DNA of 64,000 nucleotides, taken from positions 309,390 to 373,389 of the forward strand of contig PBSN01000008.1 of assembly GCA_002726235.1 (NCBI GenBank). The letters are read 5' to 3'. The position numbers and the translations under genes are program-made. Source of the DNA: Nitrospiraceae bacterium. GTDB lineage: Bacteria; Nitrospirota; Nitrospiria; Nitrospirales; UBA2166. Position 1 is the stretch's first letter. The number at the start of each line of letters is the position of its first letter. Below the pieces are notes generated by a model. The model made no database searches. It was not told the origin of the DNA and saw only the letters and a program-made list of their open reading frames with translations. Shown one piece after another: positions 18,052 to 26,898 of this stretch.

Positions 18052-18417
18052 CTAAAGCACTAGATTTCGCAGATATGTACGCTCTCGACTCAACCGCACT
18101 AGATTTAGCACTAACACCCCTCTTAACGTCCCGATGAGCCTCCGCTTTAGCTCGTTTCCCTTGTTTTGCTCTCCTCGCAAATTTTCTACCGGCAATAGAT
18201 TTTTCAAGATTAATGTCAGCATAGAAATACCGACTATTTCTGCTTCGCATTCTCGGGCCTTTGCTACGAATTCATGAGGTGTGATTGGCTTTTTAAAAGT
18301 ATTTATAGCGGTAGATACGTTAAACCCCTTTTCTTTCAGCACACCAGCTATCATAGCCAATGAGGTTGGTATTTCTCCAATAATTGCAGGGTATATTAGA
18401 AGAACATTTTTCTTCAT
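18052..18417 (-). pseudogene. B12-binding radical-SAM protein, 5' fragment
   Basis: From ATG 18417 the first 70 or so residues read like the cobalamin-binding N-terminal domain of B12-binding radical SAM enzymes: KKNVLLIYPAIIGEIP, GVLKEKGFNV and CEAEIVGISMLTL. After about 18210 the resemblance ends, and the frame runs through unrelated basic sequence to a stop at 18052. The radical SAM CxxxCxxC domain is absent. It is therefore the intact 5' end of a gene cut off by rearrangement. Confidence 0.65.
18058..18106. repeat. 11-base direct repeat, spacing 38
   Basis: GCACTAGATTT occurs at 18058-18068 and 18096-18106. The repeat accounts for the doubled SAKSSA in the upward extension of the DUF3179 frame. 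It lies at the left edge of the decayed insertion and could be a junction scar or a short duplication. Confidence 0.6.
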
Positions 18418-18673
18418 ATATGATTTCCCTTTTTTCCCCGCCAATCAGTTGTTAACGACAATGATGCCTTGATTGTATTAAGTGTGGCCACTTGTCTTAA
18501 TGTCACTACTATACCTCATTCCCATCTTACGGGATTGATTTCAGGACTTATTCTTTTGGGCAAACTTGGTGTTTCTCCAAACTTTTTATCAAATAGCGTT
18601 AGAAAACACGTTGCTGGTTAATTATCACAATGATTGAATGCCTCAATGCAATAGAAGATGTCTGTTTCTACCT

Positions 18674-18958
18674 CTACTCTGCCGTGGAAACCTGAGGCCG
18701 TTTTGTGATTGTGTTGATCTGGATTTTATTAGTCATCGTCAGCCCAGTCGCATAGTTAAAATAAGACTGATCTAGACGGAAGGATCCATCCTCTTTGAGA
18801 TCAATAAGCTTTTCCAAAATAAGCGCCTTGTACTTAGGCTTACCATAAGGTGTCAAGCCCATAACCTTATACTCCCCACTGTTGACTCGAAAACCCGTAT
18901 AGTAGGTAAATGCTGAATACAGAAGCTCCAATGAAGGATTGGCCGCATTTTTCCTCAC
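18674..18958 (-). pseudogene. Carbamoyltransferase (NodU/CmcH type), internal fragment
   Basis: About 75 residues match the family: SLELLYSAFTYYTGF, VNSGEYKVMGLTPYGKPKY, LIDLKEDGSFRLDQSYFNY and GLTMTN. Full members have roughly 550-600 residues, so both ends are missing. Homology stops near 18720, after which the frame continues for a few random codons to TAG. In surface polysaccharide or natural-product loci such enzymes add carbamoyl groups to sugars, fitting cargo of a genomic island. Confidence 0.75.
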
Positions 18959-18970
18959 GACGCACGGTAT

Positions 18971-19244
18971 ATGCGGAGGGCGTTTGATCGGGCGGTGAAA
19001 GCGTCAGGCTTGGCCCCGTTTCGCTTTCACGACCTGAGACATACTTTTGCCTTACGTCTTGCCGAGCGGGGCGCAAATGACAGAACGATTATGGCGCTTG
19101 GAGGGTGGAAGTCTACGGCCATGCTTTCCCGATATGCACACCTTTCACCAACTTACCTATATCAAGCGGTTGAAGGGATCGTGGAAACTCGATCGGGAAC
19201 CGTGACCACAACCGTGACCACAAAAGAGGATGACACCGTAAGTA
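18971..19244 (+). pseudogene. Tyrosine recombinase (phage-type integrase), C-terminal fragment
   Basis: The fragment starts within the catalytic domain: RAFDRAVKASGL, then HDLRHTFA with the second catalytic Arg and its His, ALGGWKS with Trp in place of the third His, and the nucleophile Tyr in SRYAHLS. The N-terminal DNA-binding domains and first catalytic Arg are missing, so it cannot be active. The open frame continues to 19363, but codons past 19244 merely read the antisense of tRNA-Gly. The fragment is richer in G and C than the carbamoyltransferase piece it abuts. Confidence 0.85.
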
Positions 19245-19319
19245 TGGAGCGGGAAACGGGATTTGAACCCGCGACCCTCGCCTTGGCAAGGCGATGCTCT
19301 ACCACTGAGCTATTCCCGC
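19245..19319 (-). tRNA. tRNA-Gly (GCC)
   Basis: Complete cloverleaf on the minus strand: acceptor GCGGGAA pairs with TTCCCGC, D arm TAGCTCAG, anticodon loop TTGCCAA (anticodon GCC), T loop TTCAAAT, discriminator T, encoded CCA. Its 3' end faces the integrase fragment, so it is the likely target site of the decayed element. The gene itself is intact and has its own promoter. Confidence 0.96.
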
Positions 19320-19343
19320 CCTTTTTGGTGTGGTCTGACGCGG

Positions 19344-19372
19344 ATTATAAGAACCCCTTTTAATCCCGTCAA
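19344..19372 (-). promoter_or_regulatory. Sigma-70-type promoter for tRNA-Gly
   Basis: Minus strand TTGACG, 17-base spacer, then a perfect TATAAT ending 24 bases before the tRNA 5' end. The spacing puts the first transcribed base about 18 bases ahead of the tRNA. The promoter diverges from pycA. Confidence 0.75.
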
Positions 19373-19452
19373 GCACCTGTTCTGAGGGGCAAATGGAGAC
19401 AATCAGCTTTATCTCGACACTGTGAAACGGACTGTGATAGGCTTGCCTCCCG

Positions 19453-20871
19453 ATGTTTAACAAAATTCTTATTGCCAACCGAGGCGAGATCGCAATGCGG
19501 GTGATTCGTGCGTGTCGAGAACTGGAAATACCGACTGTCGCGGTCTATACCCAGCCAGATTCAACAGGCATTTATGTTAAGAAGGCAGACGAAGCCATCT
19601 ACCTCGGCACAGAACCTCTGCAGGGATATCTTGACATGGAACGGATCGTCCAATTGGCAAATGAGGCAGGAGCCGACGCAATTCATCCGGGATATGGATT
19701 TCTGTCGGAAAATGCAGAGTTCGCGTGGCTCTGTCGACATCACGGTATCACCTTCATCGGGCCATCCCCACAAACGATTTACTTAATGGGGAACAAGATT
19801 CAAGCGCGACAGACAATGATGAGGGTTGGAGTTCCGGTTGTCCCGGGTACAGACAGCGCAATTCAATCTGAGGAGGAGGCACTTGCCTTCGCGAAGAACG
19901 CGGGATATCCCCTCATGATTAAAGCCAGTGCTGGCGGCGGGGGGCGTGGGCTACGTGTGGTTCGAACAGATGATGACCTCCGTGCTGGACTCGAGTCTGC
20001 GACACGGGAGGCAGAAGCGGCTTTTGGAGAATCTGATGTATTTCTCGAAAAATGTATTGAACGCGCTCATCACATTGAGTTTCAAATCGTTGCGGACAAA
20101 GAAGGAAATTGCATCCATTTGGGTGAACGCGATTGTTCAATTCAACGTCGTCACCAGAAGCTGATCGAGATTTCCCCTTCCTTGGCACTTGATTCTTCAC
20201 TGCGAGACACCATGGGGAGAGCTGCCGTCACTGCAGCAAAGGCTGTGGAATATGACAGTGTTGGTACCATTGAGTTTCTTCTCGATGAGAATCAAAACTT
20301 TTATTTTATAGAGATGAACACACGAATTCAGGTCGAACATACCGTGACTGAACAAGTCACCGGGATGGACTTGGTCCGTGCTCAGATCGAATTTGCAGCA
20401 GGGATTCCACTGGGAACGAAGCAGGAGGACGTCGTTCTTAACGGCTATTCGATTCAATGTCGTATCAATGCTGAAGACCCTAAAAATGATTTTTTCCCTT
20501 GTGCCGGAACCGTGACGGCCTACTATTCGCCTGGTGGGATAGGCGTGCGTATTGACGGCGCCGTCTACAAGGATTATGTAATCCCTCCGTACTTTGACAC
20601 CTTGTTGACCAAACTGATCGTTACGGGTCGATCCTGGCCAGAGACAGTAAGCCGCATGCACCGCTCGTTAGAGGAGTTCGTGCTTCGAGGCGTCAAAACA
20701 ACCATTCCATTTTTGCAGCGGGTTATAGAGGATCAGGATTTTATCGCTGGCCGATTTGATACCACGTACATTGAAACCCATCCGTATTTACTTGAGTATC
20801 CGGACCACAGCACTCCAGAAGACGTCGTTACCGCAATTTCTGCTGCCATTGCAGCATACGAGGGGCTCTAA
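19453..20871 (+). CDS. pycA: Biotin carboxylase subunit (pyruvate carboxylase subunit A type)
   Basis: ATP-dependent carboxylation of biotin on the partner protein. The 472 residues carry the biotin carboxylase blocks: FNKILIANRGEIAMRVIRA, HPGYGFLSENAEFA, the glycine-rich ATP lid ASAGGGGRGLRVV, EFQIVADKEGN, GERDCSIQRRHQK and the active-site EMNTRIQVEHTVTE. AccC of fatty acid synthesis has the same fold; the next gene, 2 bases downstream, is a carboxyltransferase fused to a biotin domain, so I prefer pyruvate carboxylase (oxaloacetate supply). No clear ribosome site precedes ATG 19453. Confidence 0.9.
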   Translation: MFNKILIANRGEIAMRVIRACRELEIPTVAVYTQPDSTGIYVKKADEAIYLGTEPLQGYLDMERIVQLANEAGADAIHPGYGFLSENAEFAWLCRHHGITFIGPSPQTIYLMGNKIQARQTMMRVGVPVVPGTDSAIQSEEEALAFAKNAGYPLMIKASAGGGGRGLRVVRTDDDLRAGLESATREAEAAFGESDVFLEKCIERAHHIEFQIVADKEGNCIHLGERDCSIQRRHQKLIEISPSLALDSSLRDTMGRAAVTAAKAVEYDSVGTIEFLLDENQNFYFIEMNTRIQVEHTVTEQVTGMDLVRAQIEFAAGIPLGTKQEDVVLNGYSIQCRINAEDPKNDFFPCAGTVTAYYSPGGIGVRIDGAVYKDYVIPPYFDTLLTKLIVTGRSWPETVSRMHRSLEEFVLRGVKTTIPFLQRVIEDQDFIAGRFDTTYIETHPYLLEYPDHSTPEDVVTAISAAIAAYEGL

Positions 20872-20873
20872 GG

Positions 20874-22829
20874 ATGGCGAAGGCAACATCCACCACACGC
20901 AAGTCCGCAACTAAACGCCGAACTCCTGCGATCATTAAAGGCAAAAAGACTACAAAGATTCCACCTAGTGTAGACGTCCCATTTCGGCCGGCGAAGGGCA
21001 AACAAGTATTTCTCACTGACGTTGCAATACGCGATGGGCAGCAATCGCTTCTCGCCACACGCGTTCGAACCGATGATTTGCTTGCAAGTGTTGAAAAGAT
21101 GGATCGTGTTGGATATTGGTCCTTAGAGGTGTGGGGAGGGGCAACATTCGATACCTGCCTGCGTTTTCTCAAGGAAGATCCATGGGAACGCCTGCGTCAG
21201 TTTCGAAGTTTTGCTCCAAAGACTCGTCTTCAAATGTTGTTGCGTGGGCAGAACTTGCTTGGGTACGCACACTACCCCGATGACGTGGTTGAAGCATTTG
21301 TGGAACGAGCTGCTACCAACGGGATGGATGTGTTTCGAATTTTTGATGCGCTCAACGACTTGCGGAATCTTGAAACGTCGATAAAGGCTGTTCGGAAAGT
21401 GGGGAAACATGCACAAGGAACTCTGTGCTATACCACTAGTCCAGTCCATACGATTGAGATGTTTGTCGAACAAGCCAAAGAACTCGAAAGCATGGGGATC
21501 GATAGCCTCTGTATCAAGGACATGGCAGGTCTGATTGCACCACTTGACTCCTACGTGTTGATCCGCCGCCTGAAGAAAGAATTGAAAGTGCCTATTCACC
21601 TTCACTCCCACTCTACATCTGGGATGGCAAGCATGTCGCATTTGATGGCGATTCTCGGGGGGCTTGATGTGATCGATACGGCAATGTCACCGCTTTCTGG
21701 TGGCTCCTCACATCCCCCAACAGAAAGTCTGATTGCTTCACTGCGAGAAACGCCATATGACACGAAGCTCGATTTGCTACCTTTCCCGCGCATGGCTGCG
21801 GAGTTAAGTGCCATTCGCGAGAAATACCGGAGATTCGAGAGCAACTTTACGGGCGTTGATTCGGAGATACTGATCTCTCAAGTTCCGGGAGGCATGCTCT
21901 CAAGCATGTCCGATCAACTCGCACAACAGAATATGCTTGGACGCATGAAAGAAGTATTGGATGAGGTTCCACGTGTACGCGAAGATATGGGATATCCTCC
22001 GCTGGTGACTCCGACTAGCCAAATTGTAGGAACCCAAGCCACACTTAACGTGATTACCGGTGAGCGATACAAGGTGATCACAAACGAGACTCGCAATTAT
22101 GTCAAAGGATTGTACGGTCGCCCCCCGGGGGAGATAAGTGTTGAATTGCGGAAGCGGGCACTCCGATCCGGAAAAGCCATCACCTCGCGCCCGGCCGACC
22201 GCTTAAAACCTGAATTAAAAAAGCTCAAGGCGGCACTCGATGGTACCACCAGTAGCCTCGAAGACATTCTGTCCTATGCGTTGTTTCCCAACGTAGCGGC
22301 GGAGTTTTTTGAACAGCGAGCTAAAGGAGAACTGAAACCCGAGCCGATCGATTGTGAGAACGGCGGCGGCACTACAGGTGATGAACACAAACGCTTAGCT
22401 CCACGTGAATTTCACGTCACATTACATGGAGAATCGTACCGCATAGAAGTCACAGGTGCGAGTCACAAGACTGAAGGACAGAAACCCTATTACATTAGAA
22501 TTAACGATCAGCTGGAAGAAGTCTACCTTGAGACAATCAGTGAGATTCTGCCGGGCACACCTCAAGCCTCTGAGACTCAGGCCAATCTTCCATTCGCACG
22601 GCCAAAACCTCAGCACCCTGGTGACGTCACATCCCCGATGCCAGGAAAGGTGGTGAAGGTGTTGGTGCAGGAAGGTGATCAGATCAAGAAAGGTGCTGTC
22701 GTTCTGATTATCGAGGCGATGAAGATGGAATCGCAAGTTGTGTCTCCGATCAATGGGACAGTTGCGAAAGTGAATGTAAGTTTAGGTGATGATATCAAGA
22801 CAGACGAGACACTTATCGTTGTAGGATAG
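20874..22829 (+). CDS. pycB: Pyruvate carboxylase subunit B / oxaloacetate decarboxylase alpha type
   Basis: Transfers the carboxyl group from carboxybiotin to pyruvate (or the reverse). After a lysine-rich tail of about 35 residues comes the carboxyltransferase barrel (LTDVAIRDGQQSLLATR, EVWGGATFD, LRGQNLLGY, HLHSHSTSGMAS). A conserved middle domain follows, and the C-terminal biotinyl domain has EAMKME with the biotin-bearing Lys617. No sodium-pump beta or gamma subunit genes are adjacent, so carboxylation of pyruvate is the better reading. It forms a two-gene unit with pycA. Confidence 0.92.
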   Translation: MAKATSTTRKSATKRRTPAIIKGKKTTKIPPSVDVPFRPAKGKQVFLTDVAIRDGQQSLLATRVRTDDLLASVEKMDRVGYWSLEVWGGATFDTCLRFLKEDPWERLRQFRSFAPKTRLQMLLRGQNLLGYAHYPDDVVEAFVERAATNGMDVFRIFDALNDLRNLETSIKAVRKVGKHAQGTLCYTTSPVHTIEMFVEQAKELESMGIDSLCIKDMAGLIAPLDSYVLIRRLKKELKVPIHLHSHSTSGMASMSHLMAILGGLDVIDTAMSPLSGGSSHPPTESLIASLRETPYDTKLDLLPFPRMAAELSAIREKYRRFESNFTGVDSEILISQVPGGMLSSMSDQLAQQNMLGRMKEVLDEVPRVREDMGYPPLVTPTSQIVGTQATLNVITGERYKVITNETRNYVKGLYGRPPGEISVELRKRALRSGKAITSRPADRLKPELKKLKAALDGTTSSLEDILSYALFPNVAAEFFEQRAKGELKPEPIDCENGGGTTGDEHKRLAPREFHVTLHGESYRIEVTGASHKTEGQKPYYIRINDQLEEVYLETISEILPGTPQASETQANLPFARPKPQHPGDVTSPMPGKVVKVLVQEGDQIKKGAVVLIIEAMKMESQVVSPINGTVAKVNVSLGDDIKTDETLIVVG

Positions 22830-22885
22830 ACAGCATGTGTGGGGTCATGATGAAACCCTGCTTGCAATTCTCCTCTTTCCCATTT

Positions 22886-22935
22886 TGCCAGCTGGCAGTT
22901 CGTGCTAGCAATGCTACCGTCGGTGTTACCGACGG
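22886..22935. terminator. Palindromes after pycB, including a terminator-like hairpin
   Basis: Two structures lie in the 255-base gap before mazG. TGCCAGCTGGCA at 22886-22897 is a perfect 12-base palindrome. CCGTCGGT (22917-22924) and ACCGACGG (22928-22935) form an 8-base stem with a 3-base loop, followed by CACATTTTC. The second could end the pycAB transcript. Further on, a TATAAT at 23028-23033 is a possible -10 box for mazG without a good -35. Confidence 0.45.
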
Positions 22936-23084
22936 CACATTTTCACATTAAGAATTTTACAAAACTTGAAGCGATAGATGTTATTCGTGCTGAGGTCCAC
23001 TTGCGACAATGAGGCAGCATAGTCATGTATAATGCATGGGTGGTAGGCCCGTATAAATCGCACATGAGCAAAGATGGAGAATGA

Positions 23085-23903
23085 GTGGACTATCCAGTAT
23101 CATTTGAGCACTTGACCGACACTGTTGCTGCCCTGCGGGGGGAGAATGGCTGTCCATGGGACAAACGACAAACGCATGAAAGCTTACAACCATACCTGCT
23201 CGAAGAGGCATATGAAGTCTTGGACGCAATTGAGGCTCACGATGTGCGGTCCCTCAAAGAAGAGCTTGGAGATCTTCTCCTTCAAGTACTTTTCCATGCT
23301 CAAATCGCCTCAGAAGAAGGGGCATTCACCATTCAGGAAATACTTGCTGCTTTAAACGCCAAACTGCTTCGCCGTCATCCTCATGTGTTTGATCCTGGAA
23401 CGGTAGCGACTGAGCAAGAACTCTCTCATCAATGGGATGCAATTAAAAAGCTCGAGAAAGCAACGCAAAGTGATCAATCAGCGCTGAGCAGTGTGTCCAA
23501 AACAATGCCAGCGTTGTTTCGAGCGGTTAAGCTACAAAAATGTGCGGCCAAAACAGGCTTTGATTGGAGTGACATTGCTAGTGTTTGGAAGAAGCTTGAT
23601 GAAGAGATCGAAGAACTTCGGCAGGCATTGGCGCAACAGAAAAATATCAATACGCAGCAACGTATCGAAGAAGAACTTGGCGATATGCTATTCACCATCG
23701 TCAATTTGAGTCGTTTCCTCGCCGTCAATCCCGAGCTGGCATTAAATGGCACCAACGATCGTTTTGTTGCTCGATTCCAGCACATGGAGCAGGAGGCTGA
23801 TATATCGGAAGTAAACATGAAAGATATGACGCCAGACGACTTCGATGTGTTATGGAATCGAGCAAAACAGGCGTTGGCGAACATACGAAAGGAGACACCA
23901 TAA
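23085..23903 (+). CDS. mazG: Nucleoside triphosphate pyrophosphohydrolase MazG
   Basis: Hydrolyses NTPs or dNTPs to the monophosphate and pyrophosphate, cleaning the nucleotide pool. The 272 residues hold two MazG repeats, each with the metal-binding pattern: LLEEAYEVLDAI with EELGDLLLQVLFHA in the first and a matching IEEELGDMLFTIVNL in the second. The start GTG 23085 keeps the conserved LRGENGCPWD block near residue 17. The stop overlaps the next ATG (TAATG). Confidence 0.95.
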   Translation: MDYPVSFEHLTDTVAALRGENGCPWDKRQTHESLQPYLLEEAYEVLDAIEAHDVRSLKEELGDLLLQVLFHAQIASEEGAFTIQEILAALNAKLLRRHPHVFDPGTVATEQELSHQWDAIKKLEKATQSDQSALSSVSKTMPALFRAVKLQKCAAKTGFDWSDIASVWKKLDEEIEELRQALAQQKNINTQQRIEEELGDMLFTIVNLSRFLAVNPELALNGTNDRFVARFQHMEQEADISEVNMKDMTPDDFDVLWNRAKQALANIRKETP

Positions 23904-24415
23904 TGCCGCTAGTATTCTTGACATTTCTTCTAGGCATGACATTTTTCGTAGGCGATAGACTCTCCCATGCTGACCCTATTCAGTTGCGTGAAAGTGTAAA
24001 GACGATTCCTGAAAAAGAGTCATCTGCTTCCGCAATAGCTACGAGAGCATTGGCGATGCGATATTTTAACCTTGGACTTGAACTACAGAAGATCGGGAAA
24101 TGGAAGGCGGCATCTCTCGAATATTTTCGCTCTGTTGGCGAAGATGATACCTTGGCAGAGGCACATGCTAATTTGGGACTTGCACTTGCACAGCAAGGCG
24201 AACCTGAGAAGGCAATCCCCCATCATTTGCGTGCCATTGAATTAAAACCGACGTTGCCTCAAGCGCATGTTAATCTTGCCATAGATCTTGCTCATATTGG
24301 ACAGTACAGTGAAGCTTGGGATCATGTTCACGAGCTACAAGCCATGGATCATCCAGTGAATCCAGAGTTTCTGAAACTCTTGGCATCTCGACTTCCCGAC
24401 CCGCGGAAAAAATAG
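23903..24415 (+). CDS. Exported TPR-repeat protein
   Basis: A 170-residue protein with a hydrophobic N-terminus and a likely cleavage after SHA near residue 23. From about residue 50 it has two to three tetratricopeptide units: AMRYFNLGLELQKIGKW, AEAHANLGLALAQQGEPEKAIPHHLRAIEL and AHVNLAIDLAHIGQYSEA. TPR units bind protein partners; none is evident. AAAGGAG precedes ATG 23903, which overlaps the mazG stop, so the two genes are translationally coupled. Confidence 0.85.
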   Translation: MPLVFLTFLLGMTFFVGDRLSHADPIQLRESVKTIPEKESSASAIATRALAMRYFNLGLELQKIGKWKAASLEYFRSVGEDDTLAEAHANLGLALAQQGEPEKAIPHHLRAIELKPTLPQAHVNLAIDLAHIGQYSEAWDHVHELQAMDHPVNPEFLKLLASRLPDPRKK

Positions 24416-24832
24416 CCCAATGCGGCATTATATCGTGCATTTGCCGTTTTGGTGTGGGCAACGTTTGATTCATTCCGCAGAATAGAGGTCAACATCAACT
24501 AAATTTCTTCTTGCGTTTCCGAGTTATCAGGCTTCTTTGCCTTAACTTCATGGGGCAATAACTTTCAAACAGAGTGCGAGTATTACAGTGAGAGGTGCAA
24601 GTAGAATCGAAACGAGACATGGGAGTGCTTGCATTTTCAACCATGGCGCGGAATCCAATATGATGCAGGTCAATCCACTTAGATGGGTACTGGTGCATTT
24701 GTGTACCGCTATTTTTGTTTGCAAATATTAACGACAGCGTGGTCCGACATGTGCTGTATGCAGTTGGGAAATACAGTACGAGTGTATTTGCAGAAAGAAG
24801 ACATGCCAATCTAAGGCGACGGAAATATTGAA
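24416..24832. other. Intergenic region, no gene seen
   Basis: 417 bases between the TPR and BNR genes. Only short unconvincing open frames occur. AAATACA (24769-24775) and TGTATTT (24783-24789) make a 7-base stem with a 7-base loop, about 45 bases ahead of the BNR gene. No good promoter or RNA gene was recognised. Confidence 0.5.
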
Positions 24833-25912
24833 ATGCCAGGACATGTGGAATCTTCGCATAGCCCCTTTATCAGCTCCAGAAAATGTTCTGGGTGGTGGAT
24901 ATATTTTGGGACAGTGGCCATTCTCTTTCTCCTGATGCTTGGGAGTTGCATCCCTGGGGGAGAAACTATTGTTGTGATTGCGACGCATCCAAAGAATCCC
25001 AAGATTCTTTATGTCGCATCTAATGATACGTTGTATAAGACTCGTGATGGTGGAGATACGTGGGAAACGACATCCCAATCATTTGCGAGTGATCGCATAA
25101 CAGCTCTTGCAGTTGATCCACTCATGACTTCGGCCATCTATGCAGGAACCAACGGTGATGGAGTCTACAAGAGCGGAGATGCAGGTCGAACATGGCACCC
25201 ATTCAATTCTGGACTGAGAGAGCACGTCATGATTGTGGGTCAATTTGCCTTCGACCCTATTGACCAAGGGATTGCGTATCTTGCGTCCACAGTTGGGGTC
25301 TATCGGAGTGCAAACCGTGGTCGCGACTGGAATGAGTGGATGGAAGGAATGAAAGAGGTACATTTCGTGGTCAGTATTGTGTCCCACCCAACGAATCGAA
25401 ACATTCTGTACGCGGGAACGAGCGGTGGAGTCTACAAAACAACGAGAAGTGGCAAACCGTGGAAACGAGCCATTGTCGGGATGCTTCCCGAGAATGATCC
25501 AACTACCGCTATGGCCTTAGGAGTCAATGCGTTGGCCATTGATCCTACAACTCCATCGACTGTGTACGCAGGGACAACTCAGGGGCTGTTCAAAACTATC
25601 AATTCAGCAGAGTCATGGACACGTATCAAAGAAGGCCAATTAGCGGATGAGTTCATTATGGGGGTCAATATCGACCCAACTACTCCGAATGTGATTTACG
25701 TAGGGCATCGTGCGGGCATTGATAAGAGTACAGACTACGGTCAAACATGGACCACAATGAACCGCGGGCTTACGAATTTGAATGTCAGGACACTTGTGAT
25801 GAGTTCTCAAAATTCAATGTTGCTGTATGCGGGGATGAACCGTGGAGGTCTATTTCGTTCAACTGATGGAGCAGAAACCTGGGTGCCGGTTTTAGGTAAT
25901 GCAGAGTCGTGA
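24833..25912 (+). CDS. BNR/Asp-box repeat lipoprotein
   Basis: A 359-residue protein with a membrane signal ending in LGSC near residue 39, a plausible lipobox. The remainder consists of about six repeats of the sialidase/Vps10 beta-propeller type, each ending in a GxTW-like turn: RDGGDTWETT, GDAGRTWHPF, NRGRDWNEW, STDYGQTWTT and STDGAETWVPV. Such propellers in bacteria often occur in photosystem-assembly-like factors or exported binding proteins; there are no catalytic sialidase residues that I can see. Its stop lies 4 bases from that of the convergent uppP. Confidence 0.85.
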   Translation: MPGHVESSHSPFISSRKCSGWWIYFGTVAILFLLMLGSCIPGGETIVVIATHPKNPKILYVASNDTLYKTRDGGDTWETTSQSFASDRITALAVDPLMTSAIYAGTNGDGVYKSGDAGRTWHPFNSGLREHVMIVGQFAFDPIDQGIAYLASTVGVYRSANRGRDWNEWMEGMKEVHFVVSIVSHPTNRNILYAGTSGGVYKTTRSGKPWKRAIVGMLPENDPTTAMALGVNALAIDPTTPSTVYAGTTQGLFKTINSAESWTRIKEGQLADEFIMGVNIDPTTPNVIYVGHRAGIDKSTDYGQTWTTMNRGLTNLNVRTLVMSSQNSMLLYAGMNRGGLFRSTDGAETWVPVLGNAES

Positions 25913-25916
25913 CAGG

Positions 25917-26705
25917 TCACCAAAACAGATACAGTACAGCAGTTCCAAAGGCAATGCGGTAGTACGCAAACGGAACAAACGTTTTTGTGGTGATGTATTT
26001 GAGAAATGCGTCAATCACTGCGAGTGCGGTGAAGAAGGCTACGACCATGCCGATTCCGAGAGAAACTATGTTTTCTGCAAACAAGAGTTCTTGGCTTTTG
26101 ACCATTTGATACCCGGTAGCAGCAAGCATCGTTGGTAATGCGAGAAGGAAGGAAAACTCGGTCGCCGTTTTTCGATCCAACCCAATCATCAAGCCTCCCA
26201 TAATGGTGGCACCCGAGCGAGAAACTCCGGGGAAGAGAGCAAGGCATTGCGCGAACCCAATTAATATGGCATCTCGAATGCGCAACTCGCTGATGTCGTG
26301 GATGCGAAATTGCGGTCGAGTGCGCTCGATAACGAGGATAGTGATGCCACCAATGATCAATGCTCCTGCCACTGTTTTAGGGTTAAAAAGGTATTCCGTA
26401 ATGTAGGAATGTGTGGCCAATCCTATAATTGCTGCTGGGAGGAATGCACACCCCAGGGCAATGATGAGCATGTGACTCTTTTCATCTTTTGGGAAGGTGG
26501 TGATGACGGCAAGAAGTCGCTTGCGGTAGTAGAACATCACGGCAAGAATTGCACCGAGTTGTATAGCAATTTCAAAACTCGCGGCCATCTCACCCGTAAA
26601 TCCGAGAAGATGCCCAGTGACAATAAGGTGTCCGGTAGATGAAACGGGAAGAAATTCTGTTAGCCCCTCAACGATCCCTAAAATAACTGCCGTCCACCAT
26701 TCCAT
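25917..26705 (-). CDS. uppP: Undecaprenyl-diphosphatase
   Basis: Regenerates undecaprenyl phosphate, the lipid carrier for peptidoglycan and O-antigen. The 262 residues are mostly membrane helices. Both family active-site blocks are present: EGLTEFLPVSSTGHLIV and the later PGVSRSGATIMGG. It is convergent with the BNR lipoprotein gene, with only 4 bases between the stops, so any terminator must lie inside the genes. Confidence 0.97.
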   Translation of the reverse strand: MEWWTAVILGIVEGLTEFLPVSSTGHLIVTGHLLGFTGEMAASFEIAIQLGAILAVMFYYRKRLLAVITTFPKDEKSHMLIIALGCAFLPAAIIGLATHSYITEYLFNPKTVAGALIIGGITILVIERTRPQFRIHDISELRIRDAILIGFAQCLALFPGVSRSGATIMGGLMIGLDRKTATEFSFLLALPTMLAATGYQMVKSQELLFAENIVSLGIGMVVAFFTALAVIDAFLKYITTKTFVPFAYYRIAFGTAVLYLFW

Positions 26706-26806
26706 AAGCTATGCCTTTCGTACAGACGCGGCGATGATCGCAATCTCATGGGTGAAAGTCAATCAAGTGTCTATACTCTGCAATTCGTGATGAGGACTGC
26801 GTTTAG

Positions 26807-26836
26807 TTGACAGCCAGAAAGATGCTGCGATACGAT
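26807..26836 (+). promoter_or_regulatory. Sigma-70-type promoter for trxA
   Basis: A perfect TTGACA and TACGAT (four of six) separated by 18 bases. Transcription would start near 26843, giving a leader of about 55 bases to the trxA ATG. Confidence 0.6.
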
Positions 26837-26898
26837 CTCGCCGATATGGTTGCACTTGAACATGAACAGAGAGTTTCGAATAAGGAGTGACGTAAGTT

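Larger units (their letters stand above)
18052..19262. mobile_element. Decayed integrative element at tRNA-Gly
   Basis: Between the DUF3179 gene and tRNA-Gly lie three broken genes of unrelated function and different base composition: a B12-binding 5' fragment, a carbamoyltransferase internal fragment and a tyrosine recombinase 3' fragment pointing into the tRNA 3' end. Elements of this kind commonly insert at tRNA 3' ends, with the integrase next to the tRNA. The right edge is taken as the tRNA 3' segment; no second copy of that segment was seen, so the left edge is a guess. The stretch 18445-18673 shows no clear gene. Confidence 0.55.

Noticed and set aside
19245-19363. C-terminal extension of the integrase frame reading [15 protein letters not shown]
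   Set aside because: This is the antisense reading of tRNA-Gly, a well-known artefact; the recombinase ends before it.
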